The notes below the pieces were generated by a model that was given only the letters and a program-made list of their open reading frames with translations, did not search any database and was not told where the DNA came from. The position numbers were made by a program, and so were the translations under genes. From Sellimonas caecigallum (GTDB lineage: Bacteria; Bacillota; Clostridia; Lachnospirales; Lachnospiraceae), in assembly GCF_045038405.1 (NCBI RefSeq), contig NZ_CP173660.1, forward strand, positions 1,240,001 through 1,304,000: DNA of 64,000 nucleotides. Reading direction: 5' to 3'. This document shows positions 35,734 through 49,553 of this stretch, one piece after another. Within the stretch, counting starts at the first letter, position 1. Each line of letters starts with the position of its first letter.

Positions 35734-35806
35734 TGAAGCATCGGGGATTCGAACCCCGGACAACTTGATTAAAAGTCAAGTGCTCTACCGACTGAGCTAA
35801 TGCTCC
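35734..35806 (-). tRNA. tRNA-Lys (TTT)
   Basis: Full cloverleaf: acceptor GGAGCAT with ATGCTTC, T arm GGTTCGAATCC, anticodon TTT in CTTTTAA. Last gene of the rRNA/tRNA operon. Confidence 0.97.
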
Positions 35807-35832
35807 ATAATATATTATGAAATTTATAAAGT

Positions 35833-35904
<72 letters not shown>

Positions 35905-35940
35905 TTATCACATCCAGATTTTAAAAAACTGCAAAAAAAA

Positions 35941-36014
<74 letters not shown>

Positions 36015-36064
36015 TCATTATTTAATTATTACTATTATAGCACATTTCTTATAAAATATGCAAG

Positions 36065-36146
36065 TGGATGGAGGTGGATTCGAACCACCGAAAGCGTTGC
36101 TAACAGATTTACAGTCTGCCCCCTTTGGCCACTCGGGAATCCATCC
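36065..36146 (-). tRNA. tRNA-Tyr (GTA)
   Basis: Long variable arm as in type II tRNAs, acceptor GGATGGA/TCCATCC, anticodon GTA in CTGTAAA. Confidence 0.97.
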
Positions 36147-36180
36147 AGAATTACCAACCTTTATATTATTAAATTGGTAC

Positions 36181-36253
36181 AGCCAACGATCGGACTCGAA
36201 CCGATAACCTGCTGATTACAAATCAGCTGCTCTGCCAATTGAGCCACGTTGGC
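36181..36253 (-). tRNA. tRNA-Thr (TGT)
   Basis: Cloverleaf with acceptor GCCAACG/CGTTGGC and anticodon TGT in TTTGTAA. Confidence 0.97.
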
Positions 36254-36270
36254 AAAATGCCTATTGGCAA

Positions 36271-36343
36271 TGGGACCTATAGGGCTCGAACCTATGACCC
36301 TCTGCTTGTAAGGCAGATGCTCTCCCAGCTGAGCTAAGATCCC
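36271..36343 (-). tRNA. tRNA-Val (TAC)
   Basis: Acceptor GGGATCT/AGGTCCC (one G-T pair), anticodon TAC in CTTACAA. Confidence 0.97.
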
Positions 36344-36347
36344 AAAG

Positions 36348-36421
36348 CGACCCGGATGGGACTCGAACCCACGACCTCCGCCGTGACAGGGCGGCGCTCT
36401 AACCAACTGAGCCACCGGGCC
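36348..36421 (-). tRNA. tRNA-Asp (GTC)
   Basis: Acceptor GGCCCGG/CCGGGTC, anticodon GTC in CTGTCAC. First tRNA after the 23S gene. Confidence 0.97.
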
Positions 36422-36500
36422 AAATTCATCAATGTACCTTCAAAACCACATATAAGTTACAGATCTCTCTCTTCATCCTTCTTCCTATCCACCATTCCTT

Positions 36501-39412
<2,912 letters not shown>

Positions 39413-39610
39413 AACCAACTGGACGCGGGATACGGGAATATCCCTTGTCTCACATATATAGCGTTATATGTGTTGGTTGATAGTTTCAAGTGTCTTCACT
39501 TGGTTTTTACGTTCATGTCTTTCAACATGACCTCGGATGTCTTGATATTTCTATCTGTTTTTCTTATATGCGGTTTTCAAGGTACATTGTCGGATCTTTT
39601 CAGATCCTAG

Positions 39611-39683
39611 TGGAGAATACGAGATTCGAACTCGTGACCTCCTGCTTGCAAGGCAGGCGCTCTCCCAACTGAGCTAATCCCCC
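39611..39683 (-). tRNA. tRNA-Ala (TGC)
   Basis: Acceptor GGGGGAT/ATTCTCC, anticodon TGC in CTTGCAA. Lies in the spacer upstream of 23S. Confidence 0.97.
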
Positions 39684-39701
39684 GGATATACTTTTTATGT
39701 T

Positions 39702-39764
39702 TTTGAAGTGGAGTGGGCTTAATGGGCCTTACCTCCTCAGGCTCACACTTACTTTGAAGTGGAG

Positions 39765-39773
<9 letters not shown>
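39702..39773. repeat. 21-bp direct repeat that duplicates the 3' end of tRNA-Ile
   Basis: Positions 39702-39722 and 39753-39773 are identical over 21 bases. The second copy includes the last nine bases of the tRNA-Ile gene (39765-39773); the first copy lies in the Ile-Ala spacer. It looks like a partial tandem duplication or a relic of an unequal exchange between rRNA operons. Confidence 0.85.
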
Positions 39774-39838
<65 letters not shown>

Positions 39839-39882
39839 TCACTCTATGTGAAAACGGCTTCTGCCGGTTTTCTTTTTATGAA

Positions 39883-39999
39883 TCTGGCGGCCACCTGCTC
39901 TCCCACACCGTCTCCAGTGCAGTACCATCGGCCGCTGAGGTCTTAACCATCGTGTTCGGGATGGGTACGGGTGTTTCCCCTCAGCGCATCGCCACCAGA
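39883..39999 (-). rRNA. 5S ribosomal RNA, located between 16S and 23S
   Basis: A 117-base gene with complementary ends (TCTGGTGGC/GCCGCCAGA) and the conserved core CACCCGTACCCATCCCGAAC. It lies downstream of 16S and upstream of tRNA-Ile, tRNA-Ala and 23S, not after 23S as in the usual order. Confidence 0.96.
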
Positions 40000-40011
40000 A
40001 AAGCTTGAGTG

Positions 40012-40092
40012 CTTGGCGAGGTACTTTCGAGCCTTAGCACGAAGCTTTGTTCTTCGGCCTTGGCGAGGTCTTCCACGAGCCCTAGCCCGAAG
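40012..40092. repeat. imperfect tandem repeat in the 16S-5S spacer
   Basis: Two related ~33-base units (40012-40044 and 40059-40092), both starting CTTGGCGAGGT and ending with a GAAG, separated by a short spacer. The remaining spacer to 16S (40093-40154) has no recognised feature. Confidence 0.65.
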
Positions 40093-40146
40093 AACTTCCT
40101 CTTCCCTCTCTTTGATCACTCAACAATAGACAACGTCCCTTACTTC

Positions 40147-41686
<1,540 letters not shown>

Positions 41687-41848
41687 AGTGTTTGCTCGGT
41701 TCAAGATCAACCTTTGGCTAATCTATCCCTTTACTGTTTTGGTTTGTGAGCTTTCGCTCTGTTCTGAATAATTCTCTTGAATTTTCAGGGATCGTTGTCT
41801 ATTGTTCAGTTATCAAAGTTCCGTTCGCCGTCTCGCGACAGCTATATT

Positions 41849-41877
41849 AGATTACCACATCGCTTCGTTTTTGTCAA
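41849..41877 (-). promoter_or_regulatory. rRNA promoter P2
   Basis: TTGACA (41872-41877) and TAATCT (41849-41854) with a 17-base spacer on the minus strand, about 160 bases before the 16S 5' end. Confidence 0.8.
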
Positions 41878-41944
41878 GAACTTTTTTAAGTTTTTTTCGA
41901 CTTTTTTTTCGAAGCGGCAGGTGTTTCGTAACACCAACTTGTTT

Positions 41945-41973
41945 ATCTTATCACATCTTTCTCATAATGTCAA
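41945..41973 (-). promoter_or_regulatory. rRNA promoter P1
   Basis: TTGACA (41968-41973) and TAAGAT (41945-41950) with a 17-base spacer on the minus strand. Tandem promoters of this kind are normal for rRNA operons. A hairpin GTGTTTCGTAACAC (about 41919-41932) lies just downstream. Confidence 0.8.
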
Positions 41974-42015
41974 GAATTATTTTTTTCTTTTTTTGAGGTT
42001 TTTCGTGATAAGAAA

Positions 42016-42103
42016 CGGAGAAAGAGGGATTTGAACCCTCGCGCCGGTTGCCCGACCTACACCCTTAGCAGGGGCGCCTCTTCAGCCTCTTGAGTATTTC
42101 TCC
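42016..42103 (-). tRNA. tRNA-Ser (GCT)
   Basis: An 88-base type II tRNA with a long variable arm, acceptor GGAGAAA/TTTCTCC, anticodon GCT in CTGCTAA. It lies upstream of the rRNA promoters and has its own promoter. Confidence 0.96.
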
Positions 42104-42157
42104 AAAACACTGAATTTCGTGTCTTTATTTTGTTTTTGCGTTCGTAACGCATTAGTA

Positions 42158-42186
42158 ATTATACTAAAATGATATTTCATTGTCAA
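42158..42186 (-). promoter_or_regulatory. promoter of tRNA-Ser
   Basis: TTGACA (42181-42186) and TATAAT (42158-42163) with a 17-base spacer on the minus strand: a near-consensus sigma-A promoter about 55 bases upstream of the tRNA. No terminator is evident after the tRNA, so transcription may continue into the rRNA operon. Confidence 0.85.
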
Positions 42187-42226
42187 GCACTATTTTCAGT
42201 GTTTTTTATTTTCTTTTTTTTACCTC

Positions 42227-42943
42227 TCAAATCTGTGTATATTCACGGATTACTTCTTCGATTCTTCGTTTTACTTCCTGAGCGATTTCTGTTGTCTTCA
42301 TATCCTTATATTCTTCATAAAGCATTGGTTTCAGGAAGTGTACCTGCACGGTGACAGGGCTGATTGTATTCGTATCAAATGGCTTGAAGGCATCAATGAG
42401 TGCAACTGGGACGATCGGACATTTCGCTTTGGTAGCTGCTTTGAAGCTTCCTCCTTTGAATTCGCCTGGCTGATTTCCCTGTTTCGATCTTGTTCCTTCT
42501 GCAAAGATCAGATAGTTTCTGCCTTTTTTTACTTCTTTTGTCACATTCACAATGATTTCCATAGCCTGCCGTACATCTTCCCTGTCGATCATATATGCTT
42601 TCATACATGCGAACACCTGTTTTAAAAACGGAATATTGGCAATTTCTTTTTTGGCCACGACTGAAAACGGAGTCGGACAGGCTTCTATGATCGCCAGTAC
42701 ATCGTAGAGTCCCTGGTGATTTGGAAAAAACATAAATCCATTCTGCTCTGGTATATTTTCTTTTCCATATACGTCTATATGGACATTGCCCCCTTTGTTG
42801 GCTTTCCCGTCTATATATTTCAGAAGGCTGTAACGCTGCTCTTCTGTATATTTTTCTACATGGCTCGCATAATAGCACAGTTTAAACCATCCGTATGGGA
42901 CAAAGAGGAGATTTCTCAAGACCATCATTATAATTCGTTTCAT
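42227..42943 (-). CDS. plsC: 1-acyl-sn-glycerol-3-phosphate acyltransferase
   Basis: About 238 residues from the ATG at 42941-42943, which has AAGGAG seven bases upstream; the longer ORF from 43066 has no such site. It adds the second acyl chain to lysophosphatidate at the membrane. The H(x4)D motif is in FPNHQGLYDVL and the glycerol-phosphate motif in FAEGTRSKQ. It lies between the fumarase genes and the tRNA-Ser promoter. Confidence 0.92.
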   Translation of the reverse strand: MKRIIMMVLRNLLFVPYGWFKLCYYASHVEKYTEEQRYSLLKYIDGKANKGGNVHIDVYGKENIPEQNGFMFFPNHQGLYDVLAIIEACPTPFSVVAKKEIANIPFLKQVFACMKAYMIDREDVRQAMEIIVNVTKEVKKGRNYLIFAEGTRSKQGNQPGEFKGGSFKAATKAKCPIVPVALIDAFKPFDTNTISPVTVQVHFLKPMLYEEYKDMKTTEIAQEVKRRIEEVIREYTQI

Positions 42944-42986
42944 ACTTTGCTCCTTTGTATGTCTTATAGTTATGATACCATTTTTT

Positions 42987-43553
42987 CTAACAAAGAGTGG
43001 TATCCTCTGTCCGATAAGCCTGGATTGCCGTTTCGTAGAGATTGTTTCCTTCGGAATCAACCACAACTATGACGGGAAAATTTTCCACTTCAAGCCTGCG
43101 GATTGCCTCTGTTCCAAGATCGTCGTAGGCGATCACTTCAGATGATTTGATGCATTTTGACAAAAGTGCTCCGGCTCCTCCCACGGCTGCTAAATAAACG
43201 GCATCATTCCTTACAATAGCATCTATCACAGCTTTGCTTCGTTTTCCTTTTCCGATCATACCGCCCAGACCAAGATCCAAAAGCTCTGGTGCATATTTGT
43301 CCATCCTGCTTGCCGTTGTAGGTCCCGCCGAACCGATCGGACGACCTTCCCGCGCAGGAGATGGCCCCATATAATATATCATCTGGCCTTTCAGATCAAG
43401 CGGAAGTTCCATTCCTTTTTCCAATGTCTCTTTCATTCTTTTATGTGCAGCGTCCCTGGCCGTATAGATTGTTCCTGTGATATAAACATAGTCTCCGGCT
43501 TTCAGTGTCCTTGCCGTCTCTTTGCTGATTGGGGCAGTGATTTGTTTTTCCAT
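42987..43553 (-). CDS. fumB: fumarate hydratase, class I, beta subunit
   Basis: A 188-residue subunit (C-terminal domain of class I fumarase) with MIYYMGPSPAREGRPIGSAGPTT and GLGGMIGKGKRSKAV, the family's anion-binding motifs. Class I fumarase is an oxygen-sensitive [4Fe-4S] enzyme that interconverts fumarate and malate; in anaerobes it is commonly in two subunits. The alpha subunit gene lies 49 bp upstream. Confidence 0.93.
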   Translation of the reverse strand: MEKQITAPISKETARTLKAGDYVYITGTIYTARDAAHKRMKETLEKGMELPLDLKGQMIYYMGPSPAREGRPIGSAGPTTASRMDKYAPELLDLGLGGMIGKGKRSKAVIDAIVRNDAVYLAAVGGAGALLSKCIKSSEVIAYDDLGTEAIRRLEVENFPVIVVVDSEGNNLYETAIQAYRTEDTTLC

Positions 43554-43602
43554 ACTTCTTATCCTTTCTTCTCCTGTATGTTCCTAATTCATTTAGCTGG
43601 TT

Positions 43603-44445
43603 TTAAATTTCTCGTACCGCATGGCGGTTTACATGACAGCAGATATTGACTGCCACCGGCAGCCCTGCAATATGAGTAGGATAAGTATTGATATTTACAG
43701 CAAAGGCTGTCGTAGTTCCTCCAAGTCCCCCCGGTCCGATCCCAAGCTGATTAATTTTTGTAAGAAGCTCTTCTTCCAGCTCTTTGACGTACGGGATATC
43801 CGAATGTCTGCCAACTTCTCTTGTCAGAGCTTTTTTGGACATGAGGGCACATTTTTCAAAGGTTCCTCCGATACCAACGCCGACTACCATCGGAGGACAT
43901 GCATTTGGCCCGGCATCACGCACTGCCGTAAGGACTGCCTCTTTAACTCCTTCTATGCCGTCTGCCGGTTTCAGCATGAATACGCGGCTCATATTTTCAC
44001 TTCCGAAACCTTTCGGGGCCACTGTGATGCGGATCCTGTCTCCTGCTACAATTTCATAGTGAATGACTGCCGGTGTATTATCTTTTGTATTTTCTCTTTC
44101 TATAGGGTCTCTTACGACAGATTTTCTCAGATATCCTTCCTTATATCCCTGACGTACTCCTTCATTGACAGCATCTTCCAGCGGTCCTCCTTCCAGATGG
44201 ACATCCTGACCGATTTCCAAAAAGATCACTGCCATCCCTGTGTCCTGGCAGATCGGTATCATATCTTCAGATGCTATCTTCAGATTTTCCTGAAGCTGGC
44301 AGAGAATCTGTTTCCCAAGAGGGGATTTTTCTTGTTTTTCCGATTCAGAAAGCGCATTCTTCATATCTTCTGAAAGATAATGGTTCGCTTCGATACACAT
44401 TTCTTTTATCTGTTCTGTGATTTCACTGACATTTACTGTACGCAT
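43603..44445 (-). CDS. fumA: fumarate hydratase, class I, alpha subunit
   Basis: About 280 residues from ATG 44443-44445, seven bases after AAGGAG; an ATG two codons upstream is too close to that site. It carries the Fe-S ligand cysteines (ICQDTGMAV; AGPNACPPMVVGVG; KCALMSK) of the N-terminal fumarase domain. Forms a complex with the beta subunit. The pair forms the fumarate/malate step of a partial TCA pathway. Confidence 0.94.
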   Translation of the reverse strand: MRTVNVSEITEQIKEMCIEANHYLSEDMKNALSESEKQEKSPLGKQILCQLQENLKIASEDMIPICQDTGMAVIFLEIGQDVHLEGGPLEDAVNEGVRQGYKEGYLRKSVVRDPIERENTKDNTPAVIHYEIVAGDRIRITVAPKGFGSENMSRVFMLKPADGIEGVKEAVLTAVRDAGPNACPPMVVGVGIGGTFEKCALMSKKALTREVGRHSDIPYVKELEEELLTKINQLGIGPGGLGGTTTAFAVNINTYPTHIAGLPVAVNICCHVNRHAVREI

Positions 44446-44594
44446 GTGCATTCTCCTTCATGATTTGCCTTGTTTTCTTCATTTACTATAACACCTGGAA
44501 AAATGAATGACAAGCCATAGCAAAAGAGGGATTGCGATTTCAAATACTGTGAATTATAATTTTTGTAACAGTTTGAGGGAAGAGAGGGATAGAA

Positions 44595-45041
44595 ATGACG
44601 ACTGATATCAGTATGGAACAGCTGAAAGCGGACGCTGTCGATATATTTCACAAGGGATTTGCCTGTTCGGAATCTGTGATCTACGCCATCCGAAAGAATT
44701 TTGATCTGGATCTTTCCGATGATGCCATCGCTATGAGCAGCGGATTTCCATGGGGACTTGGCGGAGGAGGATGCATCTGCGGTGCGCTGGCAGGAGGCGC
44801 CATGTGTATCGGCTACTTTTTCGGACGCCGCACACCGGGAGATCCGAGTATCCAGACATGTTTTGCTCTTACAAAAGAACTGCATGATTTTTTCTGTGAG
44901 TCTTATACCTCTCCTTGCTGCCGTATCCAGATACACGGATATGAAAAGGATGCTCCGGAACGAAAGGCAAAATGTACCGATATCGTTTCCGGCACTGTGG
45001 AAAAGACTGCGGAAATCATTTTGCGTGAACTTCGAAAGTAA
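44595..45041 (+). CDS. C_GCAxxG_C_C family redox-type protein
   Basis: A 148-residue protein with the family cysteine pattern: FACSES, then GGGGCICGALAGGAMC, and later CFALTKE, FFCESY and PCCRI. Members are probably redox proteins or metal-cluster carriers in anaerobes; no activity is established. It lies on the plus strand among minus-strand genes, as a single unit, with a strong GGAAGAGAGGG upstream and a terminator behind. Confidence 0.85.
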   Translation: MTTDISMEQLKADAVDIFHKGFACSESVIYAIRKNFDLDLSDDAIAMSSGFPWGLGGGGCICGALAGGAMCIGYFFGRRTPGDPSIQTCFALTKELHDFFCESYTSPCCRIQIHGYEKDAPERKAKCTDIVSGTVEKTAEIILRELRK

Positions 45042-45044
45042 CAA

Positions 45045-45093
45045 AAAAAACAGACAGTGGACGTCTGATATGATGCCACTGTCTATTTTTTTA
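45045..45093. terminator. bidirectional terminator
   Basis: AGACAGTGG pairs with CCACTGTCT, with A8 on the left and T7 on the right, between converging genes. The end of the ABC permease gene overlaps its right arm. Confidence 0.8.
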
Positions 45094-47778
45094 GTCTTTT
45101 TTCAATTCCTCGATAATATTCTGTTTTTTGATTTTACTCATCGAGTACAGCATTGTGGCGAATACCACTGCAAATACCCATAGTACTGCAACACAAAGTC
45201 CTCCCCATGGATGCTGGAAAGCAACATCGGCTCCGGTCATAACGACATAATTCATCGCAAAACTGATTGCCACCGAAAGGATGACTCCATAGAAAATGGA
45301 TCGTATTCCGTATATTAGGCATTCATAGTTCATCATCCTGCGCATGCTTTTTTCTCCCATTCCCATAGATTTCAGCATGGCAAATTCTCTTTTACGGATC
45401 ATGATATTTGTTGAAATCGTATTGAACACATTTGCCGCCGCAATCAAAGAAATCAAAATGATAAATCCATAAGACAAAACTCTTATCGCAATCATAATTC
45501 CTCTGTCCTGCTCATACTGTTGTGCCAGATTCATCAGCCTTTCTGCCACCATTCCATTTTGATCCCCATTTTCCAGTTTTTCACAAAGATCTTCGTAAGT
45601 TTTCTGATACTCTGAAGATTTGATCATGCATGAATACGTAAGATCGGCATCAATGCTGGAAATAATGGTATCCTTCTGACTTTCGGGTATGAGGAGAAGT
45701 ATAAATGGATTGTACCAGTCGTTGAAGTATTCCGGAAGCTTCTGTACTTTGTGTGCGAGAACAATCTCCTTTTTGGAATCCTGGATTTGTTCTGCCGTTG
45801 CCATATCATCATTTTCAAATAGTTTACCAAAGGACATCAAAAGGTCTGCCTTGATCGGATCATCTTTTTTGCCATTAATCATTTCTGTCTTTACATATCT
45901 GCTTTCCTTGTTGTCATAATGGCGGTAAAAATCATAGTACAGAACTTTGTTGTTTTCTTTCTGCATATACGTCTTGGCATCTATTCCTTCATCCTTTGCC
46001 AGTTTCTCAAATTCTTCATCCGGAAGAATCAATCCTGTGATACTTGTGCACGATTTTTCTTTTTCTCCCTTAGCCTCTTCTTCCTCAGTTCCGAAATAAT
46101 ATTCCGAAAGGGAAGGTATGTTTCCCAATATCTCTTCCGCTTTTGAGGAGACATCCTGTGGATCCAGGGCAATTGTTGCAGAAAATTCTCCATAGGAGAC
46201 AACATCCGTCACTTTTTCTCCTGATTCCAAAAGTTTTTGTATTTCTTTGCGTCCTTCTTCGCCGGTCTCTTCCTCTATAATCTGATATTGAAACTCATAT
46301 TCCGGTGCCTCCAGCATAAAAGCACCTGTCTTGGAGAGATATTTTGAAAACAAAGTAGCAGATGTGAACAGCACGATGCTGACCGTAAGAGAAAATACGG
46401 TTGCCCGATACTTCTTTCTGTCTCTCCTGTAATTTTTATCTGCCAGCATCCCTTCCAATCCAAAAATCTTACGGATGAATTTGGGACTTTTTACTTCTTT
46501 TGATTTTACTTTGATATCTTTGTTGGCGCGGATCGCTTCGATAGGTGTAATCCTCTTTACCCGTGCGGCCGGAATCCAGACAGAAACTGCGATGATGACA
46601 GCTGCCACCGATGCTGCCAGAAAAATAGCACCAGGTGAAGTTGCCAGACGAATACCTCCCGCCGCCGCGCCTCGAATCCATTTAGCCAGAGATTCTCCGA
46701 TAAAGAACAGAGTAATTCCTATTCCTGCAAGACCACTTAAAATTCCGATCGGAATTCCGATGATCCCGACCCAGAATGCTTCATACCACATTGATCTGCG
46801 AAGCTGCTTTCTCGTCGCACCGATCGACGAAAGCAGACCAAACTGCGTCGTCCTTTCCCGAAGGGAGATAGAAAATGCGTTATAAATCAGGGAAACAGCG
46901 CCTACTCCTATAATGATGATCAAAATCGTGAGAAGCCCGTTTATCATTCCCATGGCAGTAGCATTTCCGGACACTCCAAGCCATTTCAGCATTCCGGTGT
47001 TTGCGATCAAAGCCGCAGACCCTCCCTCATACTTTTGTATGAAGTTAAATGTCTCTTTTGGATTTTTAAGGCATAAATACGCATTTGATACTGTCTTTTG
47101 ACTTCCCCCTTTGCCGATAAATGCATCGGTTCCGGCGCCATTTAGCTGCGTATCGCCCCAGTGTTCCAATATCCCCACAACCTTGTAGGTATGCGTATAT
47201 CTGGGCTGGAAAGACTCCAGCAGATAAAAATCTCCGTTTTCATCATACCCGTATTCCAGCTGTGCATTAAAAAGAAGTCGTTCTCCTTCAATCATACGGT
47301 CGCCGATGTCAAGTGTGATCTGGTCTCCTATCTTAGCCTGTTCATCTCCATTTATCGGGATGGTATCATAGAGGATGATCTCATTTTCATTCTCAGGAAG
47401 TCTTCCTTCTTTTAGTTTCATAGACATCATATCTGCCGTCTGTTCGTCTATGGACTGGATATAAAGGTATTGGTTGAAGACATTATCCTTCTGGGAATCC
47501 AGTTTGGCATATCCTGCCTCATCCATTACATTCAATTCTTTGACTTCTTTATCTTGTTTCATATCACGGAGTTCTTCCTGTGATATTCCCTTAGCGGCCA
47601 CATGCCAGTTTCCATCTGTTTGTACAGAATAGTCGTACATAAACTTCTGTATGCTTGTTCCAAGAGTCACAACTGCCGTAACCATGGCGGTTGCAAGAAT
47701 GACCCCTATGATCGTAACGATCGTGCGCGACTTGTTCATCAGCATTGTCTTTTTGGTAATCTGTCCGAAAATATTCAT
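45091..47778 (-). CDS. ABC transporter permease with two FtsX domains
   Basis: An 895-residue membrane protein: N-terminal helix (about residues 18-45), a large extracellular domain, a FtsX-type three-helix core (about 275-400), a linker, a second helix with a large extracellular domain (about 465-740), and a second FtsX core (about 775-885). This is the MacB/BceB-like layout of permeases that sense or remove antimicrobial peptides or lipids at the envelope. Its ATG overlaps the stop of the ATPase gene. No specific substrate can be named. Confidence 0.88.
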   Translation of the reverse strand: MNIFGQITKKTMLMNKSRTIVTIIGVILATAMVTAVVTLGTSIQKFMYDYSVQTDGNWHVAAKGISQEELRDMKQDKEVKELNVMDEAGYAKLDSQKDNVFNQYLYIQSIDEQTADMMSMKLKEGRLPENENEIILYDTIPINGDEQAKIGDQITLDIGDRMIEGERLLFNAQLEYGYDENGDFYLLESFQPRYTHTYKVVGILEHWGDTQLNGAGTDAFIGKGGSQKTVSNAYLCLKNPKETFNFIQKYEGGSAALIANTGMLKWLGVSGNATAMGMINGLLTILIIIIGVGAVSLIYNAFSISLRERTTQFGLLSSIGATRKQLRRSMWYEAFWVGIIGIPIGILSGLAGIGITLFFIGESLAKWIRGAAAGGIRLATSPGAIFLAASVAAVIIAVSVWIPAARVKRITPIEAIRANKDIKVKSKEVKSPKFIRKIFGLEGMLADKNYRRDRKKYRATVFSLTVSIVLFTSATLFSKYLSKTGAFMLEAPEYEFQYQIIEEETGEEGRKEIQKLLESGEKVTDVVSYGEFSATIALDPQDVSSKAEEILGNIPSLSEYYFGTEEEEAKGEKEKSCTSITGLILPDEEFEKLAKDEGIDAKTYMQKENNKVLYYDFYRHYDNKESRYVKTEMINGKKDDPIKADLLMSFGKLFENDDMATAEQIQDSKKEIVLAHKVQKLPEYFNDWYNPFILLLIPESQKDTIISSIDADLTYSCMIKSSEYQKTYEDLCEKLENGDQNGMVAERLMNLAQQYEQDRGIMIAIRVLSYGFIILISLIAAANVFNTISTNIMIRKREFAMLKSMGMGEKSMRRMMNYECLIYGIRSIFYGVILSVAISFAMNYVVMTGADVAFQHPWGGLCVAVLWVFAVVFATMLYSMSKIKKQNIIEELKKD

Positions 47779-48458
47779 TACCGAACCACCTCATCTCTGA
47801 CAATCTTTCCATCCTCCAAAGTAAGGATACGGTCTGCCTGGAGTGCAATGTTTTCATCGTGGGTAATTACGATCATTGTCTGATCATACACTCGGTTGGA
47901 ATGCCTGAGCAGATTCATGATTTCTTTACTGTTTGCAGAATCCAGATTTCCCGTCGGCTCATCTGCCAAAAGGATGGAAGGAGCGTTAAAAAGAGCTCTT
48001 CCGATGGAAACTCTCTGCTGCTGACCTCCGGACAGCTCATTTGGCAGGTGATGGATACGGTCTTTGAGATTCAGCATCTCGATCAGTTCCTTCAGCCTAT
48101 CTTTATTGATTTTTCTCCCGTCCATCAGAACCGGAAGCGTAATATTCTCTTCCACGTTCAAAACCGGAATCAGATTGTAAAACTGATAGATCAGCCCTAC
48201 CTGCCTTCTTCTGAACACAGCTAACGCCTCTTCTTTCTGGGCATATACATCCTTTCCGTCCACATACACCTTTCCAGAAGTCGGGCGGTCCACCCCGCCG
48301 ATCAGGTGAAGAAGTGTGGACTTTCCGGAGCCGGATGAACCTATGACGGAGACAAATTCACCTTTCTTTACAGAAAACGAGACCCCATTCAGCGCATGCA
48401 CCTGATTTTCCCCTTTGCCATATATCTTTGACAGATTTTCTACTCTCAAAATCTCCAT
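47778..48458 (-). CDS. ABC transporter ATP-binding protein (MacB/LolD type)
   Basis: About 226 residues from ATG 48456-48458 (AGGAGG upstream); the ORF extends further upstream without a ribosome binding site. It has Walker A GSSGSGKST, signature LSGGQQQR, Walker B ILLADEPTGNLDSAN and the H-loop VITHDENIA. It partners the FtsX permease downstream, with overlapping stop and start, and follows the two-component genes. Confidence 0.93.
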   Translation of the reverse strand: MEILRVENLSKIYGKGENQVHALNGVSFSVKKGEFVSVIGSSGSGKSTLLHLIGGVDRPTSGKVYVDGKDVYAQKEEALAVFRRRQVGLIYQFYNLIPVLNVEENITLPVLMDGRKINKDRLKELIEMLNLKDRIHHLPNELSGGQQQRVSIGRALFNAPSILLADEPTGNLDSANSKEIMNLLRHSNRVYDQTMIVITHDENIALQADRILTLEDGKIVRDEVVR

Positions 48459-48539
48459 TCTTTTTTCCTCCTGACTGATTATGGTTCCAAGTATATCAGG
48501 GGCACATGACACTGCGATGACTTTTAAATAACAATTTTG

Positions 48540-49550
48540 TCACATTTCATCCCGCTTATAAAACCGGATTCGGAACCTGGCCCCTCCCTCTTTTCTGTTT
48601 TCCGCTGTGATCACGGCGTCTTCCCCCGAAAGAATGCTCCGGGCAAGGGCAAGACCAATGCCAAAATTGACATTGTCTGATTGTCTGCCTCTGTAAAAAC
48701 GTTCAAAAATATGTGGCAGATCTTCCTTGGCGATTCCATCACCGGAGTCCGAGACTGCAATTTCCGTAAAAAGCGGATTTTCTCTCCATTCGATCTGAAT
48801 CATCCCTCCACTCGGTGTGTGTTCCATGCAGTTCTTCAGTACATTTCCAAGGGCTTCCATTGTCCACGCCTCATCTCCCTGAAATGTTACATCTCCTTCT
48901 CCTTTAAGGAGAAGCGTCTGTCCTTTTAATTCCATCGGTATTTCCAAAGGGCGCACTGCCTCTTTCACAAAGTCTTTTGCCAAAATCCGTTTTTTCTCAA
49001 GCCGTACTGTTCCGGCGTCCAGCTTGGACATTTTAAGAAGTGCTGTGATCAGCCACTCCATGCGCCCAAGCATCCGCTCCATGTCCCGGCAGCTTTTCTT
49101 TCGCTGTATTTCGCTCATATCAGCCTGTTTCATCCGCTCCAGCATGATATTCAAAGATGTGAGTGGTGTCCGGATCTGATGTGAAATGTCTGCAAGCGCA
49201 TCTGCCAGGAATACCTTTTCTTGCTTTGCCTTCTCATTCTGCTCCCGGAGCCGAACTGTCATCTTGTAGATCTCGTCTTTTAAAATTTCCAAGTCTCCTT
49301 CCCGGAATTCCCCAAGTTCCAGATGTTCCTCCCCATGCAGAATCCGATCGATCTGCTGTGTCAGACTTTCGATATCTTTGTACCGCCGTCTCATGTAAAG
49401 CAAAAAGAAGAGAAGGAGCAATGCCCCTTCCACACAGATCCACCAAGACGCATGTCCTTCTGTAAAAGACACTCCGACCAACGTCAGACATGTGATTCCC
49501 AAAAATCCGACACATGCCTTTCTGATCTCTTTATTTCTAAAAAGTTTCAT
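48540..49550 (-). CDS. sensor histidine kinase
   Basis: A 336-residue kinase with two N-terminal membrane helices (about residues 10-55) and almost no extracellular loop, a HAMP-like linker, the H-box ADISHQIRTPLTSL, and the ATPase domain with NVLKNCMEHT, DSGDGIAKEDLPHIFERF and GIGLALA. The short extracytoplasmic part fits intramembrane-sensing kinases that take their signal through the cognate ABC permease. It begins 3 bp after the regulator gene. Confidence 0.92.
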   Translation of the reverse strand: MKLFRNKEIRKACVGFLGITCLTLVGVSFTEGHASWWICVEGALLLLFFLLYMRRRYKDIESLTQQIDRILHGEEHLELGEFREGDLEILKDEIYKMTVRLREQNEKAKQEKVFLADALADISHQIRTPLTSLNIMLERMKQADMSEIQRKKSCRDMERMLGRMEWLITALLKMSKLDAGTVRLEKKRILAKDFVKEAVRPLEIPMELKGQTLLLKGEGDVTFQGDEAWTMEALGNVLKNCMEHTPSGGMIQIEWRENPLFTEIAVSDSGDGIAKEDLPHIFERFYRGRQSDNVNFGIGLALARSILSGEDAVITAENRKEGGARFRIRFYKRDEM

Positions 49551-49553
49551 TGT

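Noticed and set aside
42227..43066. Longer plsC starting at 43066
   Set aside because: The extension overlaps the fumarase beta gene in another frame and lacks a ribosome binding site; the ATG at 42943 has AAGGAG.
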